Source: DASZHJ01 sp035581425
GTDB lineage: Bacteria > Pseudomonadota > Alphaproteobacteria > ATCC43930 > CGMCC-115725
Assembly: GCA_035581425.1 (NCBI GenBank)
Contig: DATJVP010000046.1
Location: forward strand, 1 to 14,735
Direction: 5' to 3'
DNA: 14,735 nucleotides
The notes below the pieces were generated by a model. That model worked only from the letters and a program-made list of their open reading frames with translations. It searched no databases and had not been told where the DNA came from. The position numbers and the translations under genes were made by a program. Positions 1 to 6,374 of this stretch are shown in pieces (position 1 is the stretch's first letter; every line of letters starts with the position of its first letter).

Positions 1-1
1 C

Positions 2-247
2 CTCCTCAACATCGAGGCGAACGGTGCCGCGATCAGCGAGCTCGGACGCGTGATGCGCATCAACGAGGACGTGCTCCGGCATCTCAGCGTGCGGGTCGAG
101 GCGCTCGAGACCGGGCCCTCCGCGATGATGCAAGCGCGCGCGCGCGGCGAGGAGCGCGACCGCGGCCGGCGCGGCTATGGCGACCGTTACGGCGACCGCG
201 AGCCCCGCGAGAGCGAGGCTCCGCAGGGCGCGGGCGGCGCGCCATGA
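2..247 (+). CDS. rpsF: 30S ribosomal protein S6, C-terminal part (5' end outside window)
   Basis: This is the last 81 codons of ribosomal protein S6, a primary-binding-partner protein of S18 on the platform of the 30S subunit. The visible part begins with the S6 core (INEDVLRHLSVRVE matches the final S6 strand and helix region) and ends in a low-complexity tail. The tail, from about residue 45 of the visible part, is rich in Arg, Gly, Asp and Glu, with a repeated G-Y-G-D-R / R-Y-G-D-R element. Identification also rests on the next two genes, rpsR and rplI, the standard order in bacteria. The TGA stop overlaps the rpsR start by four bases (ATGA), so the two are probably translationally coupled. 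The charged tail is longer and more Arg-rich than the short acidic tail of E. coli S6. The start and promoter lie outside the window. Confidence 0.93.
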   Translation, partial: LLNIEANGAAISELGRVMRINEDVLRHLSVRVEALETGPSAMMQARARGEERDRGRRGYGDRYGDREPRESEAPQGAGGAP

Positions 248-546
248 GCGACATGCGCGAAGGCGGCCGCGAGGGCGGCAGGGATGGCGGCAGAGAGGGT
301 GGACGCGGCGGCGGAGGCGGCGGGCGGCGTCCCTTCTTCCGTCGTCGCAAGTCCTGTCCCTTCTCAGGCCCGAACGCCCCGAAGATCGACTACAAGGACG
401 TGAAGCTGCTGCAGCGCTTCGTCTCCGAGCGCGGCAAGATCGTGCCGAGCCGCATCACCGCGGTCTCTGCGAAGAAGCAGCGCGAGCTCTCGCAAGCGAT
501 CAAGCGCGCGCGCTTCCTGGGCCTGCTGCCCTACGCGGTCCGCTGA
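244..546 (+). CDS. rpsR: 30S ribosomal protein S18 with Gly/Arg-rich N-terminal extension
   Basis: S18 binds S6 and 16S rRNA in the 30S platform. Residues 28-100 are the standard protein: RRPFFRRRKSCPFSG, then IDYKDVKLLQRFVSERGKI and the conserved end with ITAVSAKKQRELSQAIKRAR. Residues 1-27 are not part of the usual family and consist of imperfect G-G-R-E / G-G-R-D repeats followed by a run of glycines. Many alphaproteobacterial S18 proteins start only a few residues before RRPFFRRR. The chosen ATG overlaps the rpsF stop as ATGA. No other ATG lies between codon 4 and the conserved core, so the extension is likely translated. rplI begins 17 bases after the stop. Confidence 0.96.
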   Translation: MSDMREGGREGGRDGGREGGRGGGGGGRRPFFRRRKSCPFSGPNAPKIDYKDVKLLQRFVSERGKIVPSRITAVSAKKQRELSQAIKRARFLGLLPYAVR

Positions 547-563
547 GGGAGGAGGTTTCGGCC

Positions 564-1151
564 ATGGTGCAAGTAATTCTGCTGGAGCGCGTCGAGAAGC
601 TCGGACAGATGGGCCAGGTCGTCGATGTACGGCCGGGCTTCGCGCGGAACTTCCTGCTGCCGCAGAAGAAGGCGCTCCGCGCGACAAAGGAGAACCTCGC
701 CCATTTCGAGAAGCAGCGCGGCCAACTCGAGGCGCAGAACCTCGCGCGCAAGAGCGAGGCCGAGCAGGTCGCGCAGAAGCTCGAGGGACTCTCCGTCGTC
801 GTCATCCGCCAGGCCGGCGAGAGTGGACAGCTTTACGGTTCCGTCACCGCTCGCGACATTGCCGATGGCGTGACGCAGGCGGGCTTCACCATCGCGCGGG
901 GGCAGGTCGTGCTGGTGAAGGCGATCAAGACGCTGGGCCTCTATAAGCAGCGCGTGGTGCTGCACCCGGAGGTCTCCGTCACCGTCACCGTCAACGTCGC
1001 GCAATCGACGGAAGAGGCGGAAATGCAGGCGAAGGGCGTCGATCCTCTGAGGCTCGCGCAGGAGGCCGCGGCGCGCGAAGCCTCTGCCGCCGCCGAAGCG
1101 GTGCTCGGCGGCGCAGAGGCGGAGACGCCCGAGGCAGCGCCGAAGGCCTGA
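564..1151 (+). CDS. rplI: 50S ribosomal protein L9
   Basis: L9 binds 23S rRNA at the base of the L1 stalk and limits frameshifting. The N-terminal RNA-binding domain (residues 1-45) shows VILLERVEKLGQMGQVVDVRPGFARNFLLP. A long charged helix follows (about 45-75), then the C-terminal domain (about 76-150) with GQLYGSVTARDIADG. The protein is 195 aa, longer than the roughly 150 aa of E. coli L9, because of an Ala/Glu-rich tail after about residue 150, as is common in alphaproteobacteria. The ATG follows a strong purine-rich ribosome site (GGGAGGAGG, ending about ten bases upstream). It lies directly after rpsR. Many alphaproteobacteria have a DUF2232 membrane-protein gene between rpsR and rplI, and it is absent here. 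Confidence 0.97.
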   Translation: MVQVILLERVEKLGQMGQVVDVRPGFARNFLLPQKKALRATKENLAHFEKQRGQLEAQNLARKSEAEQVAQKLEGLSVVVIRQAGESGQLYGSVTARDIADGVTQAGFTIARGQVVLVKAIKTLGLYKQRVVLHPEVSVTVTVNVAQSTEEAEMQAKGVDPLRLAQEAAAREASAAAEAVLGGAEAETPEAAPKA

Positions 1152-1160
1152 GCCCCTCGC

Positions 1161-1631
1161 TCACCCGCCGAGGCGGGAGACGATCGAGATTTCCGAAGTC
1201 AGTGTCCGGTGCACCGGACACATTTCCGCGATCTCCAGCAGACGCTGGCGCTGGGCAGCGTCGAGCGCGCCCTCGAGGTCGATGATGCGCTCGATGCGGT
1301 CGATCTTTCCCTGCCTCGTCTCGCATTCCGCGCAATCCTGGGCGTGGATCTTCTCGTGTCGCAGCCGCACGGCGACGCGCGCGAGCGGCCACCCCTTGCG
1401 GTCGGCGTAGAGGCGGAGCGTCATCGAGGTGCAGGCGCCGAGCGCCATCAGCAGCAACTCGTAGGGGTTGGGCCCGCGGTCGAGTCCCCCTGAGGCAACC
1501 GGCTCGTCCGCCGCAAGGCGATGCCGGCCATCTAGCAGATGCTGCGCGAACTTGCCCTCGCCGCTCTCCACGACCTTGACCCAGCCGGCCTCGACCGCGA
1601 GGACGGAGTCATGCGTTGCGTTGCTGCTCAT
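1161..1631 (-). CDS. OsmC/Ohr-family redox protein
   Basis: This 156-aa protein belongs to the OsmC fold family, whose paired cysteines reduce organic or other peroxides in the cytoplasm. The two hallmark cysteines are visible: C67 in NPYELLLMALGACTSM and C138 in EMCPVHRTL. The region D109-L119 (RIERIIDLEGALD) is typical of the stand-alone cytoplasmic OsmC subgroup that is sometimes fused to alpha/beta hydrolases. An additional C100-x-x-C103 pair lies in the middle. The ATG at 1631 has a GAAGGA ribosome site about seven bases upstream. It is divergent from the aldo/keto reductase and converges with rplI, with only nine bases between the stops. Peroxidase activity is inferred from the family; the exact substrate is unknown. 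Confidence 0.9.
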   Translation of the reverse strand: MSSNATHDSVLAVEAGWVKVVESGEGKFAQHLLDGRHRLAADEPVASGGLDRGPNPYELLLMALGACTSMTLRLYADRKGWPLARVAVRLRHEKIHAQDCAECETRQGKIDRIERIIDLEGALDAAQRQRLLEIAEMCPVHRTLTSEISIVSRLGG

Positions 1632-1757
1632 GGCGACATTCCTTCTGAATATGCGAGAACCGATCTAGCACCCGCGCGCCTCCCGACAAAGGGGGCTGGC
1701 GCCGGAGAGGGCGGTCGCGGCAGTATCCGCGCGGCAACTCGGGCGAGGCAGACCGCC

Positions 1758-2591
1758 ATGCGATACCTGCACCTTCCCTCCGGCGCTCCCATTCCTGTGC
1801 TCGGGCTCGGAACCTGGCGGATGGGAGAGTCGGGCTCGCGCGGCGCGGATATCGTGAACGCGCTGCGCCTCGGTATCGATCTCGGCATGACGCTCATCGA
1901 CACCGCGGAGATGTACGGCGAGGGTGGCGCCGAGGAGGTCGTCGCCAAAGCGATCGCCGGGCGGCGCCAGGAGGTTTTCCTGGTGAGCAAGGTCTATCCC
2001 CACAACGCCACACGCGCAGGCGTTGTCGCTGCTTGCGAGCGCAGTCTCAAGCGCCTCGGCACCGATTATCTCGATCTTTATCTGCTGCACTGGATCGGCT
2101 CGGTGCCCTTCGAGGAGACGCTTGCGGGCTTCGCGACGCTGCTGGAGGCCGGCAAGATCCGCAGCCACGGCGTCAGCAACTTCGACACCTCCGACATGGA
2201 GCGCTGGCGCAAGCTCAAGGGCGGAAGCGCGGTCGCAACCGATCAAGTGCTCTTCAATCTCGCGCGCCGCGGCGTCGAATGGGACCTGCTGCCCTGGTGC
2301 CGAAAGCACCGCGTCCCCGTCATGGCCTATTCGCCGGTCGACCAAGGAAGCCTGCTCTCGAAACGGCCGCTGCGCCAAGTCGCGGCGGGGCGCGGCGTCA
2401 CACCCGCTCAGGTGGCCCTCGCCTGGCTCCTACACCAGGAAGGAGTGGTTGCGATACCCAAGGCCGCCCAGGCAGAGCATGTGCGCGAGAACCGTGCGGC
2501 ACTCGAACTCGAGCTCACTCCGGAAGAGTTAAAGGAGCTCGATCGCGCCTTCCCTCCGCCCGCCCGACGCCAGCCACTGGAGATGATCTGA
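1758..2591 (+). CDS. Aldo/keto reductase family oxidoreductase
   Basis: This is a cytoplasmic NADPH-dependent TIM-barrel reductase of aldehydes and ketones, 277 aa. The catalytic tetrad is complete: D48 and Y53 in LIDTAEMYG, K78 in LVSKV, and H111 in YLLHW. The barrel start (GAPIPVLGLGTWRMG) and the late cofactor-binding segment AIPKAAQAEHVREN (about residues 232-245) are present. The start at 1758 was chosen because the family begins with a short beta hairpin just before VLGLGTW; an upstream in-frame ATG at 1539 would add 73 residues that overlap the divergent OsmC gene and look noncoding. A modest GAGG sits nine bases upstream. The closest architectural match is the 2,5-diketo-gluconate reductase-like or YajO/YeaE-like AKRs; the substrate is not inferable. 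Confidence 0.92.
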   Translation: MRYLHLPSGAPIPVLGLGTWRMGESGSRGADIVNALRLGIDLGMTLIDTAEMYGEGGAEEVVAKAIAGRRQEVFLVSKVYPHNATRAGVVAACERSLKRLGTDYLDLYLLHWIGSVPFEETLAGFATLLEAGKIRSHGVSNFDTSDMERWRKLKGGSAVATDQVLFNLARRGVEWDLLPWCRKHRVPVMAYSPVDQGSLLSKRPLRQVAAGRGVTPAQVALAWLLHQEGVVAIPKAAQAEHVRENRAALELELTPEELKELDRAFPPPARRQPLEMI

Positions 2592-2619
2592 TCCCCTCTC
2601 ACAATCCTCGCATAGGGCC

Positions 2620-2648
2620 TTGCCGAGTCTGAGAAATCGCCCAATTAT
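2620..2648 (+). promoter_or_regulatory. Candidate sigma-70-type promoter for the CFA synthase gene
   Basis: TTGCCG at 2620-2625 and AATTAT at 2643-2648 are separated by 17 bases, each matching four of six consensus positions. The predicted start would leave a leader of roughly 30 bases that contains the GGGGAGAAGGGG ribosome site. The stretch 2592-2683 is the only gene-free DNA in front of the CFA gene and is locally AT-richer than its surroundings. This is a sequence match only. Confidence 0.35.
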
Positions 2649-2683
2649 GACAGTGGGGAATTTGCGAGGTCGGGGAGAAGGGG

Positions 2684-3913
2684 ATGTTGGCGTCAATCCT
2701 GCTCCGGCACGTGGTCCGAAGGGGAAAGCTGACCGTGATCGACGCTCGCGGCAGGAGCCGCGAGTTTTCGGGCGCGCAAGGACCCGAGATCACGCTGCGC
2801 CTCAACGATCCGAAGCTAAATTGGAAGCTCTTCCTGAATCCGCGCCTCTATCTCGGTGAGGCCTTCATGAACGGCACGCTCACCGTGGAGCGCGCCTCGA
2901 TCTACGATCTCCTGCATTTCCTAGCGATCAACATGGAGCTCGCACCGACCGGATGGATCACCCCGCTCTATTACGGATTCGGACGCGGCATCAGGCGGAT
3001 GCAGCAACACAATCCGATCCACCGCGCGCACCGGAACGTCGCGCATCACTACGATCTCTCCGAGACGCTCTACGACCTCTTCCTCGACGCTGACCGGCAA
3101 TACTCCTGCGCCTATTTCAGCCAGACCGGTCTCACCATCGAGGAAGCGCAGGCCAACAAGAAGCGCCACATCGCCTCGAAGCTGCTGCTGCGTCCGGGAC
3201 AGCGCGTGCTCGACATCGGCTGCGGCTGGGGCGGTCTCGCGCTCTACCTCGCGCGCGAATGCGGCGTCGAGGTCACGGGCCTCACGCTCTCGGTCGAGCA
3301 GCTCAAGGTGGCGGAGCGTCGCGCGGAGGAAGCGGGCCTCGCCGATCGCGTCCGCTTCGAGCTCTGCGACTACCGCGCCCATCGCGGCAGCTACGATCGG
3401 ATCGTCTCCGTCGGGATGTTCGAGCATGTGGGCGTCCCGCACTATCCCGACTTCTTCGCGAAGATGCGCGAGCTGCTCGGGTCCGATGGCGTGGCGCTGC
3501 TGCATTCGATCGGGCGCATGGATGGGCCCGCCTGCACCAATCCTTGGCTGCGGAAATACATTTTCCCCGGCGGCTACTCGCCGGCGCTCTCGGAAGTGAT
3601 CCCCGTGGTGGAGCGCACGAAACTCTGGATCACCGACGTCGAGATCCTCCGCCTCCACTACGCCGAGACGCTCCGCGCCTGGCGCCAGCGCTTCAACGCC
3701 AACCGCGAGCGCATCCGCGCGCTCTACGACGAGCGCTTCTGCCGCATGTGGGAATTCTATCTCGCGGGTTCGGAGATCGCTTTCCGCGAGCAAGGCCATG
3801 TCGTCTTCCAGATGCAGCTCGCGAAGAACATCGACGCGGTGCCCATCACCCGGGATTACATGCTGGAATGGGAGCGGAGTCACCGTGCCCCCGCCGCCGA
3901 GCGCGCGGCTTGA
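2684..3913 (+). CDS. cfa: Cyclopropane-fatty-acyl-phospholipid synthase
   Basis: This enzyme transfers a methylene group from S-adenosylmethionine to the double bond of unsaturated acyl chains in membrane phospholipids, usually on entry to stationary phase or under acid stress. The 409-aa length matches the family. An N-terminal lipid-binding region (about 1-115) precedes the methyltransferase domain. Visible motifs are HYDLSETLYDLFLD (122-135), YSCAYF (140-145), the SAM loop VLDIGCGWGG (175-184), FEHVG (246-250) and the aromatic C-terminal region WEFYLAGSEIAFR. The bicarbonate-ion ligands known in E. coli have equivalents here: C142, E247, H274, I276 and Y326. E. coli C354 is a serine here, which is usual outside enterics. 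A GGGGAGAAGGGG ribosome site directly precedes the ATG. It converges with the GST gene, six bases apart. Confidence 0.95.
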   Translation: MLASILLRHVVRRGKLTVIDARGRSREFSGAQGPEITLRLNDPKLNWKLFLNPRLYLGEAFMNGTLTVERASIYDLLHFLAINMELAPTGWITPLYYGFGRGIRRMQQHNPIHRAHRNVAHHYDLSETLYDLFLDADRQYSCAYFSQTGLTIEEAQANKKRHIASKLLLRPGQRVLDIGCGWGGLALYLARECGVEVTGLTLSVEQLKVAERRAEEAGLADRVRFELCDYRAHRGSYDRIVSVGMFEHVGVPHYPDFFAKMRELLGSDGVALLHSIGRMDGPACTNPWLRKYIFPGGYSPALSEVIPVVERTKLWITDVEILRLHYAETLRAWRQRFNANRERIRALYDERFCRMWEFYLAGSEIAFREQGHVVFQMQLAKNIDAVPITRDYMLEWERSHRAPAAERAA

Positions 3914-3919
3914 GGCCGC
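3905..3919. terminator. Short hairpin at the convergent cfa/GST junction
   Basis: GCGGC-TTGAG-GCCGC forms a five-base-pair stem with the cfa TGA in its loop; the GST stop (TAG on the minus strand) abuts the right arm. It is followed on the plus strand by CTATT. It is weak by intrinsic-terminator standards and lacks a full U-tract. Confidence 0.3.
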
Positions 3920-4576
3920 CTATTCGAAGGGCGAGCGAGTGGCGGTGACGCTGGGGCGCGCGGAAATCCGGGCCCACCACGCCCCAAGCACCGGGAACTC
4001 CCGCATGAGCGCCCTCCCCTCCGGCGTCATCACGAAGTAGGCGAGGATCGGGATTGCGTGCAGATCCGCGAGTGTCAGGCGCGATCCGACCAAAAACCGC
4101 CGGCCGTCCTGAAGGGCCTCGAGCGCCTCGAGGCAGGTTCGGGCGTGCGGTAGGGCGGCGGAGATGCGAGCCTCGTCTGGCACCCGACCTTGCGCCGGCG
4201 CCCTAATCCGCTCGACGAATATGTCCCAGACCATCGCGCGGTAGGCGTAGCTGTCGAGAATCCCGATGATCTGATCGACGCGCGCGCGGCGGCGCGGGGA
4301 TGAGGGCAGTAGCGGCGGCTCCGGAAACGCAGCGTCGAGATAGCGCGTGATCGCGCCCGTCTCGTAGAGGCGCATCGACCCGTGCTCGAGCGCGGGAATG
4401 CGGCCGAAGGGGTGCAAGGCAAGGTATGCTTTCGGCGGACCTCCGGGACCGAACACTTCGACCTCCCGGAGGTCATAGGAAAGCCCCTTCTCCATGAGGA
4501 CTAGGCGCACGATCCGCGTATAGACGCTGTAGGCGGCACCATGCAGAACGAGCCGCTGGCGTGACGGGCGCCTCAT
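3920..4576 (-). CDS. Glutathione S-transferase family protein
   Basis: This is a cytosolic GST, conjugating or exchanging glutathione on electrophilic substrates. From the chosen ATG it is 218 aa. The N-terminal thioredoxin-like domain (9-83) shows LVLHGAAYSVYTRIVRL, the cis-proline segment PFGRIPAL (57-63) and the glutathione gamma-glutamyl contact YETGAITRYLD (71-81). The all-helical C-terminal domain follows, with the N-capping box SRLTLADLHAIP (165-176). The start is uncertain: 4576 puts strand beta-1 near the N terminus, but an in-frame ATG at 4609 (11 more residues) has a GGTGAG ribosome-like site that overlaps the stop of the upstream SDR remnant, which suggests an ancestral SDR-GST operon. 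Its substrate may relate to the neighbouring CoA ligase/amidohydrolase pathway, but that is inference. Confidence 0.88.
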   Translation of the reverse strand: MRRPSRQRLVLHGAAYSVYTRIVRLVLMEKGLSYDLREVEVFGPGGPPKAYLALHPFGRIPALEHGSMRLYETGAITRYLDAAFPEPPLLPSSPRRRARVDQIIGILDSYAYRAMVWDIFVERIRAPAQGRVPDEARISAALPHARTCLEALEALQDGRRFLVGSRLTLADLHAIPILAYFVMTPEGRALMREFPVLGAWWARISARPSVTATRSPFE

Positions 4577-4616
4577 GAACGACGCGCTCTCAGCGCGCAG
4601 GGCTCGCATCGCCAAC

Positions 4617-4727
4617 TCACCGCACGGCTCGATTGATTCCGCCGTCGACGAGGATGTTCTGTCCGGTCATGTAGCTCGCGGCATCGCAGGCGAGGAAGAC
4701 GCAGACGCTACCGATCTCCTCGAACAT
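4617..4727 (-). pseudogene. C-terminal remnant of a short-chain dehydrogenase/reductase
   Basis: Reading the minus strand from the ATG at 4727 gives 36 codons ending TGA at 4617. The peptide contains EEIGSVCVFLACDAAS followed by YMTGQNILVDGGINRAV. This is the final helix and strand of classical SDR enzymes (S-x-Y-x-T-G-Q-x-x-x-V-D-G-G). The roughly 200 preceding residues, including the Rossmann TGxxxGxG and YxxxK catalytic motifs, are absent; upstream sits the intact acyl-CoA synthetase. The fragment is in the same reading frame as that synthetase, separated from its TAA stop by eight sense codons. AGGA precedes the ATG by four bases, so a 36-aa peptide could be made, but it could not be an enzyme. 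It is best read as a deletion or rearrangement scar. Confidence 0.8.
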
Positions 4728-4751
4728 GTTTCCTATTCCCCAAACCCAGGA

Positions 4752-6371
4752 TTAGCCGGTCCTGCTTCCCTTCGCCCGCTCCCGAAGCGCCGCTTTCTGC
4801 ACCTTGCCGTTGGCGTTGCGTGGAAGCGGCGCCGTCACGAGCTCTACGAATTCCGGCACCTTGTAATCGGCCATGCGCGCCGCGCAGAAGTCGTGAAGCT
4901 CTTCGACGGTGAGGCCTTGCGCGCGCGGCACCACGAAGGCCTGGACGCGCTCGCCGAGCACGGGATCGGGGCGCGCCACGACCGCACATTCGACAACGCC
5001 GGGATGCGCACTCAACACGTTCTCGACCTCGGCGCTGAAGACCTTGTAACCGCCGCGGTTGATCATGTCTTTGACGCGGTCGAGGACACGCACGAACCCA
5101 GCGGCATCGACCGCCCCGATGTCGCCGGAGCGCCAGAATCCTTCGGTAAAGCTCTGCGCGGATGCCTCGGGCTTTCGCCAATAGCCCGGCACGACCATGG
5201 GACCGCCGATCCAGAGCTCGCCGGTCTCGCCCGCTGCGACCGAATTGCCGTCGGCGTCCACTACTCGGACCTCGCCGCAGGGGACCACGAGCCCGACGCT
5301 ATCGGTGTGCGCGGTGTTCTCGCCGGGCGGCATGATCGTCGTCGGCGAGGTTGTCTCGGTCGCGCCGTAGGCGTTGACAAGGGTAAGGCGCGGGAGCCGC
5401 TCCGCAAGCGCGCGAATGGTTGCCTCCGGCATTGGCGCACCGCCGAAGGCGCCGACCTCCCAATGCCGGAGATCGAAGCGGCCGAAATCCGGCTCCATCA
5501 GGCAGAGGATGTACTGTGCGGGCACCAATACCGTGAAGGTCACGCGCTCCTGCTCCGCGAGCGCCAGAAACTCTCGCGCCTTGAAGGCGCGCATGAGCGT
5601 GACGGCGCCGCCCATGGAGAGGGTCGCGAGGAGGACTGCCACGAGGCCGGTCACATGCGAGGCCGGCACTGCAAGGATCGAGCGAGGTGCCGAGCGCAGG
5701 CCGAGACAACGCTGTAAATGCAGGAGCGAATGCACCATGCCGAGATGGGTCAGCATCGCACCCTTGGGCCGCCCGGTGGTGCCGGAGGTGTAGAGGATTA
5801 CGGCCGTCGCCTCCTCCGCTCTCTCCGGACGCGGCGGGGACGCTGCCGGCTCCAGCAGCGGAGCAGCGGGCTCGGCGCCCGCACCCTCCCCTCCGACGAC
5901 GAACCGCAGACGCAACTCCGGCAGCAGACCCGGCAGCGGAAGATTGGCTGCAAATTCCGCCTCGAAGATCAGTGCCACGGCGCCGCAATCCCCGAGGAGA
6001 TATTCGAGCTCCGGCCCGCGCTGGCGCACGCCGAGCGGCACCGCGATGGCGCCGAGCCGGAAGCACGCGAGGAGGAAGATCGGAAACTCCGGACAATTAC
6101 CGAGCAGCAGCGCCACGCGATCGCCGGGCGTCACGCCACGTCTGCGGAGATTTCCCGCGGCGCTCGCGGCGAGCCTATCGAGCTCTGCGTAGGTGAGCCG
6201 CCTGCCGTCGTCGCCGACGACCGCCTCGCCCGCGGTATGGCGCGAGACGAGCTCGTCGAGCATCGCATTGAGATCGGGCCAGCGGTCGGAGAAGCAGAGG
6301 AACTCGCGGTCGTCGTAGTGCCGCTCCCGGCGGAGCGCCCCTCCGGCCCCGCTTGCGGGCCACGCTCGCAT
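4752..6371 (-). CDS. Class I adenylate-forming acyl-CoA synthetase (AMP-dependent ligase)
   Basis: This enzyme activates a carboxylic acid with ATP to an acyl-AMP and then a CoA thioester. All core motifs of the ANL family are present in the 539-aa protein: P-loop YTSGTTGRPKGAMLTH (194-209), A5 YGATETT (335-341), A7 SGDIG with D417, A8 hinge DRVKDMINRGGYKV (431-444), and A10 NANGK with catalytic K523. The sequence resembles fatty-acid, long-chain or aromatic acyl-CoA ligases such as the FadD/menE-like group; substrate cannot be assigned. The ATG lies three bases after the amidohydrolase stop with no clear ribosome site of its own, so translational coupling is likely. Together the pair could hydrolyse an amide or cyclic substrate and activate the released acid. 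Confidence 0.93.
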   Translation of the reverse strand: MRAWPASGAGGALRRERHYDDREFLCFSDRWPDLNAMLDELVSRHTAGEAVVGDDGRRLTYAELDRLAASAAGNLRRRGVTPGDRVALLLGNCPEFPIFLLACFRLGAIAVPLGVRQRGPELEYLLGDCGAVALIFEAEFAANLPLPGLLPELRLRFVVGGEGAGAEPAAPLLEPAASPPRPERAEEATAVILYTSGTTGRPKGAMLTHLGMVHSLLHLQRCLGLRSAPRSILAVPASHVTGLVAVLLATLSMGGAVTLMRAFKAREFLALAEQERVTFTVLVPAQYILCLMEPDFGRFDLRHWEVGAFGGAPMPEATIRALAERLPRLTLVNAYGATETTSPTTIMPPGENTAHTDSVGLVVPCGEVRVVDADGNSVAAGETGELWIGGPMVVPGYWRKPEASAQSFTEGFWRSGDIGAVDAAGFVRVLDRVKDMINRGGYKVFSAEVENVLSAHPGVVECAVVARPDPVLGERVQAFVVPRAQGLTVEELHDFCAARMADYKVPEFVELVTAPLPRNANGKVQKAALRERAKGSRTG

Positions 6372-6374
6372 GGC

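Noticed and set aside
177..563. In-frame extension of rplI upstream to 177
   Set aside because: It would overlap rpsF and rpsR and read Arg/Ala-rich nonsense; L9 clearly begins at 564 with its own ribosome site.
1155..1190. CCCGCC-GA-GGCGGG hairpin at the rplI/osmC junction
   Set aside because: A two-base loop is too small to fold, and the sequence lies within the osmC coding end.
1632..1757. Promoters in the divergent osmC/aldo-keto reductase gap
   Set aside because: Only weak matches (TTGTCG-N16-TAGATC on the minus strand); not strong enough to annotate.
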